A stretch of 7,357 nucleotides of DNA from an uncultured Erysipelotrichaceae bacterium (lineage in GTDB: Bacteria > Bacillota_I > Bacilli_A > RF39 > UBA660), in the NCBI GenBank assembly GCA_902803685.1, contig CADCQR010000106.1, forward strand, positions 1 to 7,357, in the 5' to 3' direction. Below the pieces are notes generated by a model that worked only from the letters and a program-made list of their open reading frames with translations, was not told the DNA's origin and did not search any database. Below, one piece after another: positions 4,488-7,357 of the stretch. The translations under genes were made by a program, and so were the position numbers. Position 1 is the stretch's first letter. Each line of letters starts with the position of its first letter.

Positions 4488-7061
4488 ATGCAATTAAAGA
4501 GATTAACTCTCCAAGCATTTGGCCCTTTTAAAGATAAAGTTGTTATAGATTTTGAAAAAGAAAAAATTGATAAAGGGCTATTATTAATAGCTGGTGATAC
4601 TGGTGCCGGTAAAACTACCATTTTTGATGCTATCTGTTATGCTTTATATGGACAGACCTCTAATGAAAAAAGAACAGCTAATTCATTACGCAGTGATTGG
4701 GCTTTGCCCTCTACTGATACTTTTGTTGATTTGGAATTTTATTATAAAAATAAATTATATGAAGTAAGACGAAGTCCAGAATACACAAGAAGAAAAAAGA
4801 CCGGTTCAGGAGAAACTAAGCAAGCCCCGACAGCAGAAATAAATTTAGACGGAAAAATTATAACCAAGGTAACAGATGTAACAAACCAAATAGAAGAATT
4901 AATTGGTTTAGATTACAAACAATTTAGGCAAGTAGCAATGCTATCCCAGGGAGAATTTTCAAAATTTCTATTAGCAAGTTCAGAGGAAAAGACAACAATC
5001 TTTAGAAAGATATTTGGAACTGAAATTTATGATACATTACAAACAAAACTAAAATCTAAAATGCTACTAAAAAAAGAAGAAGTTGAAAAAGTAAAAGATA
5101 AAATTGATACAGAAAAGAAAAATTTACAGCAAATAATTGATGTATTTGGATTAAATGACGATGAAACCATTTCTACTTTAAATAATAAAATTAAAGAAGA
5201 TAATAATAATGTATTACAAATAAAAATTGAGAGAGATAAAAAGAATGAAGAAAAGACAAAGTTAGCTACAGAATTAGCTAATTTAAATAAAATTAATAAA
5301 GATATTTTAACTTACCAGGAAGCTATAGAAAAATTAAATCAATTAATTTTATCAAATTCAAATATTAAAGAGGAAAAAGAAAAATATGATTATAATATTA
5401 AGATTGTAAGTCCTATTACAACGGTATTAAATTCTTTAGAAAAAGATAGAGAGTCATTAGATAGCAAGAAAAATAGGATGGCTAAAGATAAAAAAGCATT
5501 AGAGCTTAAAGAAAAAGAATACAAAGAAAAAGAAGAACTGTTTAATGAACTAGATAATTATTCTATAAATTTAGATAAGTTAAATAATGAGCTTAACAAT
5601 TTATTAAATAAGAATAAAACTTATGATGAGTATTTAAATAAAATATCAGAACTAAATATTATTGAAAAAGATTATGAGGAAATGTGTGATAGTTATGATA
5701 AGCAAAATATTTTATATGAAAATATCAAAAGAAAATATTATTTGAATATATCAGTTGAAATTGCTGATACCTTAATCGATGGAGAAGAGTGCCCAGTATG
5801 CGGGTCAAAAGACCACCCTAGAAAGGCTGTTGCAATGGAATGTGAATATACTAAAGCAGACTTAGAACAAGCCGAAAAGCAATTGAAGAATATTGATAAT
5901 TTGCGGAAGACAAAAGAAGCAACGATGGAACAAATTCACAGAACGATAAAAGAATACAACATTTCTAAAAGTACCAATGTTAGTCTTGAAAAAAATAAAA
6001 ATATCGAAGTAATTGAAGAAAAGAAAAAAGAAAAATATAATTTAGATAATCAATTTAAGAAGATATCTAAAGAAAGGCAATGCCTAATGTCTGACATTAA
6101 GAGCTATAAAGATAACATTAAAATATTTACTGATGATATTAAAATATTAGAAGAGAATATTAAGAAATATGAAAGAAAGTTAGACAGTCTATATAAAGAT
6201 AACAATACAAACTATGAAGATTATATAAGTAAGAAATTAGATAGATTTGCATTAGCAGATTTGAAATCTAAAATTGAATATTTTGATAATACTAAAAAAG
6301 CTCTAGAGTCAACAATAAAGTTACTAGAACAAGATGTTAAGGACAAAAAAGTTATTGATTTATCTGAAATGGAAAAACAATTAACCACAATAAACGAAGA
6401 ATATAAACGATTAGATGATATGTATACTAAACTAAATGCCACATTAGAAAAACTTAAATCATCTACTACTAATATTGAAAGATACTTAAAGGAAAATAAA
6501 AAGAATCAAAGTGAATATGATGTTATTAAAGTATTAAGTGATACTGCTAATGGCTTACTAACGGGAAAACAAAGAATAACTTTCGAAAATTATGTCCAAT
6601 CATATTTTATGCAAAATGTCTTAGTAGAAGCTAATAAGCGATTAATAAAAATGACAGATAGTAGATATGAATTGAAGCGAAAAGCAACAGAAGTTAAATT
6701 AAATGTTAAAACAGGATTAGATTTTTCTATATTTGATTCATACACTGGGAAAGAAAGGGATGTTGCGTCTTTATCCGGGGGTGAGAAATTTAAAGCCTCT
6801 TTAGCATTGGCTCTTGGATTAAGTGATTCTATTAGTAATAGTAGAGGGGGAATTAAGATTGATTCTCTATTTATTGATGAAGGATTTGGATCTTTAGATG
6901 CTGATTCACTAAATCAAGCTTTAAATATATTAGCTGATTTGTCTAGTAATGATAAACTAGTAGGTGTTATTTCTCATGTTTCAGAACTTATGAGTAGAAT
7001 TAATAATAGAATATTAGTAAATAAAACGAATATTGGAAGTATAGTAAGTGTGGAAGTATAA
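4488..7061 (+). CDS. sbcC: Nuclease ATPase subunit SbcC (Rad50-type SMC-like)
   Basis: SbcC is the SMC-like ATPase partner of SbcD; ATP-driven head engagement gates nuclease access to DNA ends. The N-terminal half of the head has Walker A GDTGAGKT (36-43) and the Q-loop Q154 in MLSQGEF. Two long Lys/Glu/Asn-rich coiled-coil arms (about 185-430 and 445-690) flank a zinc hook, CPVC (435-438), followed by GSKDHP, which dimerises SbcC through a shared zinc. The C-terminal head holds the signature LSGGE (762-766), Walker B with D797/E798, the D-loop SLD (802-804) and the switch His830. Every ATPase element is intact. At 857 residues it is shorter than E. coli SbcC (about 1050), the deficit lying in the arms, which are about equal in length. 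AGGAGG (4473-4478) lies 9 bases before the ATG, within sbcD. A terminator follows the stop. Confidence 0.96.
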   Translation: MQLKRLTLQAFGPFKDKVVIDFEKEKIDKGLLLIAGDTGAGKTTIFDAICYALYGQTSNEKRTANSLRSDWALPSTDTFVDLEFYYKNKLYEVRRSPEYTRRKKTGSGETKQAPTAEINLDGKIITKVTDVTNQIEELIGLDYKQFRQVAMLSQGEFSKFLLASSEEKTTIFRKIFGTEIYDTLQTKLKSKMLLKKEEVEKVKDKIDTEKKNLQQIIDVFGLNDDETISTLNNKIKEDNNNVLQIKIERDKKNEEKTKLATELANLNKINKDILTYQEAIEKLNQLILSNSNIKEEKEKYDYNIKIVSPITTVLNSLEKDRESLDSKKNRMAKDKKALELKEKEYKEKEELFNELDNYSINLDKLNNELNNLLNKNKTYDEYLNKISELNIIEKDYEEMCDSYDKQNILYENIKRKYYLNISVEIADTLIDGEECPVCGSKDHPRKAVAMECEYTKADLEQAEKQLKNIDNLRKTKEATMEQIHRTIKEYNISKSTNVSLEKNKNIEVIEEKKKEKYNLDNQFKKISKERQCLMSDIKSYKDNIKIFTDDIKILEENIKKYERKLDSLYKDNNTNYEDYISKKLDRFALADLKSKIEYFDNTKKALESTIKLLEQDVKDKKVIDLSEMEKQLTTINEEYKRLDDMYTKLNATLEKLKSSTTNIERYLKENKKNQSEYDVIKVLSDTANGLLTGKQRITFENYVQSYFMQNVLVEANKRLIKMTDSRYELKRKATEVKLNVKTGLDFSIFDSYTGKERDVASLSGGEKFKASLALALGLSDSISNSRGGIKIDSLFIDEGFGSLDADSLNQALNILADLSSNDKLVGVISHVSELMSRINNRILVNKTNIGSIVSVEV

Positions 7062-7063
7062 CA

Positions 7064-7087
7064 AAAGAACAGGTAATTCTGTTCTTT
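7064..7087 (+). terminator. Intrinsic terminator after sbcC
   Basis: AAAGAACAG (7064-7072) pairs perfectly with CTGTTCTTT (7079-7087) around a 6-base loop, starting two bases after the sbcC stop codon. The plus-strand T-tail is short (TTT, then mixed A/T). On the minus strand the hairpin is followed by TTTTGTT, so it could also act as a back-up terminator for the opposing gene. Confidence 0.78.
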
Positions 7088-7106
7088 ATGCTATTATTTA
7101 GATAGT

Positions 7107-7134
7107 AAAAGAAGCAAGTTTAAAACTTACTTCT
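7107..7134 (-). terminator. Intrinsic terminator of the right-edge minus-strand gene
   Basis: Read on the minus strand, a hairpin of 5 pairs, one mismatch and 5 pairs (arms 7134-7124 and 7120-7110, 3-base loop) is followed by a run of T (7110-7107). It begins 19 bases after that gene's stop codon, as expected for its own terminator. Confidence 0.7.
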
Positions 7135-7152
7135 AATCATGGAAAGTACCAT

Positions 7153-7356
7153 TTACACAGATTTTATTACACTCCCTTGTCTTGCTTTATCTGTCTCGTC
7201 CGTAAGTTGCTTGTATTCATTTATATCGATTGGTAACCGATATCTTAGCCTTTCTCCAGTTGTATTTGCTAAACTTGTCATTGCTCTAACTTTTTGTGCT
7301 TCATTGGAACCATAGATTGATGGCTCTATTAATCCTGCTTGTTCCAATTCATTCAT
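7153..7356 (-). CDS. Hypothetical protein, C-terminal part (reaches right edge)
   Basis: A minus-strand frame of 67 codons ends at a TAA (7155-7153) with a good terminator 19 bases beyond it. The first in-frame ATG (7356-7354) is one base from the window end, so it may be internal and the gene probably continues to the right; no ribosome site can be checked. The visible part is hydrophilic, with a stretch around residues 8-15 (GLIEPSIY), a central TTGERLRYRLPIDINEY region (32-48) and a charged tail. There is no membrane segment, cysteine or nucleotide-binding motif. By eye it appears less AT-rich than neighbouring sbcC and avoids the Lys/Asn-heavy composition. It is convergent with sbcC, so it is not part of that operon. 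I do not recognise the family and propose no function. Confidence 0.6.
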   Translation of the reverse strand: MNELEQAGLIEPSIYGSNEAQKVRAMTSLANTTGERLRYRLPIDINEYKQLTDETDKARQGSVIKSV

Positions 7357-7357
7357 A

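Noticed and set aside
6221..6442. Minus-strand open frame inside sbcC
   Set aside because: It is antisense to the coiled-coil coding region, with no start signals.
7223..7243. Palindrome ATATCG...CGATAT with 9 bases between arms
   Set aside because: It lies inside the right-edge coding frame (encoding the RYRLPIDI region), has no T-run and is far from any start, so it is not supported as an operator or terminator.
1..7357. Defence island, CRISPR array, transposon or tRNA
   Set aside because: No spaced repeat array, transposase, terminal inverted repeats or cloverleaf sequence was seen. SbcCD is a general repair nuclease and does not by itself indicate a defence system.

Overview
The window looks like chromosomal DNA from a low-GC Gram-positive bacterium (Bacillota; Clostridia- or Erysipelotrichia-like is a guess). 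The support is very AT-rich DNA, strong AGGAGG-type ribosome binding sites, TATAAT-type promoters, a thymidylate synthase that resembles the B. subtilis ThyA/phage phi3T type rather than the E. coli type, and a zinc-ribbon/two-helix membrane protein of a kind common in Bacillota. The standard genetic code applies: sbcD ends in TGA and Trp is written TGG.

Layout, left to right. (1) Positions 1-303, minus strand: first 101 codons of an unrecognised protein that runs off the left edge, with a good RBS and promoter of its own. (2) 304-637: AT-rich intergenic stretch holding that promoter and, upstream of it, 21-bp-phased direct repeats next to a small dyad. (3) 638-2339, minus strand: thyA followed one base later by dfrA, together the dTMP synthesis / tetrahydrofolate recycling pair. 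(4) 2340-2588: divergent promoter region. (5) 2589-3143, plus strand: membrane protein with two nearly identical zinc ribbons, then an intrinsic terminator. (6) 3359-7061, plus strand: sbcD and sbcC one base apart, encoding the Mre11/Rad50-type SbcCD DNA-end nuclease. (7) 7062-7152: two separate hairpins, one for each converging transcript. (8) 7153-7356, minus strand: C-terminal part of an unrecognised protein that runs to the right edge.

How the genes relate: ThyA converts dUMP to dTMP and produces dihydrofolate, and DHFR regenerates tetrahydrofolate. Their one-base spacing fits one transcript with coupled translation. SbcD and SbcC form a two-subunit nuclease and are likewise tightly coupled. 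The zinc-ribbon gene is a single-gene unit between these two operons, with its own promoter and terminator.

I do not see a clearly new multi-gene system. The points most worth a second look are the phased repeat cluster at 388-443, the extended and active-site-divergent ThyA, the zinc-ribbon duplication whose copies differ almost only at synonymous sites, the compact SbcC, and the two unrecognised partial genes at the edges.
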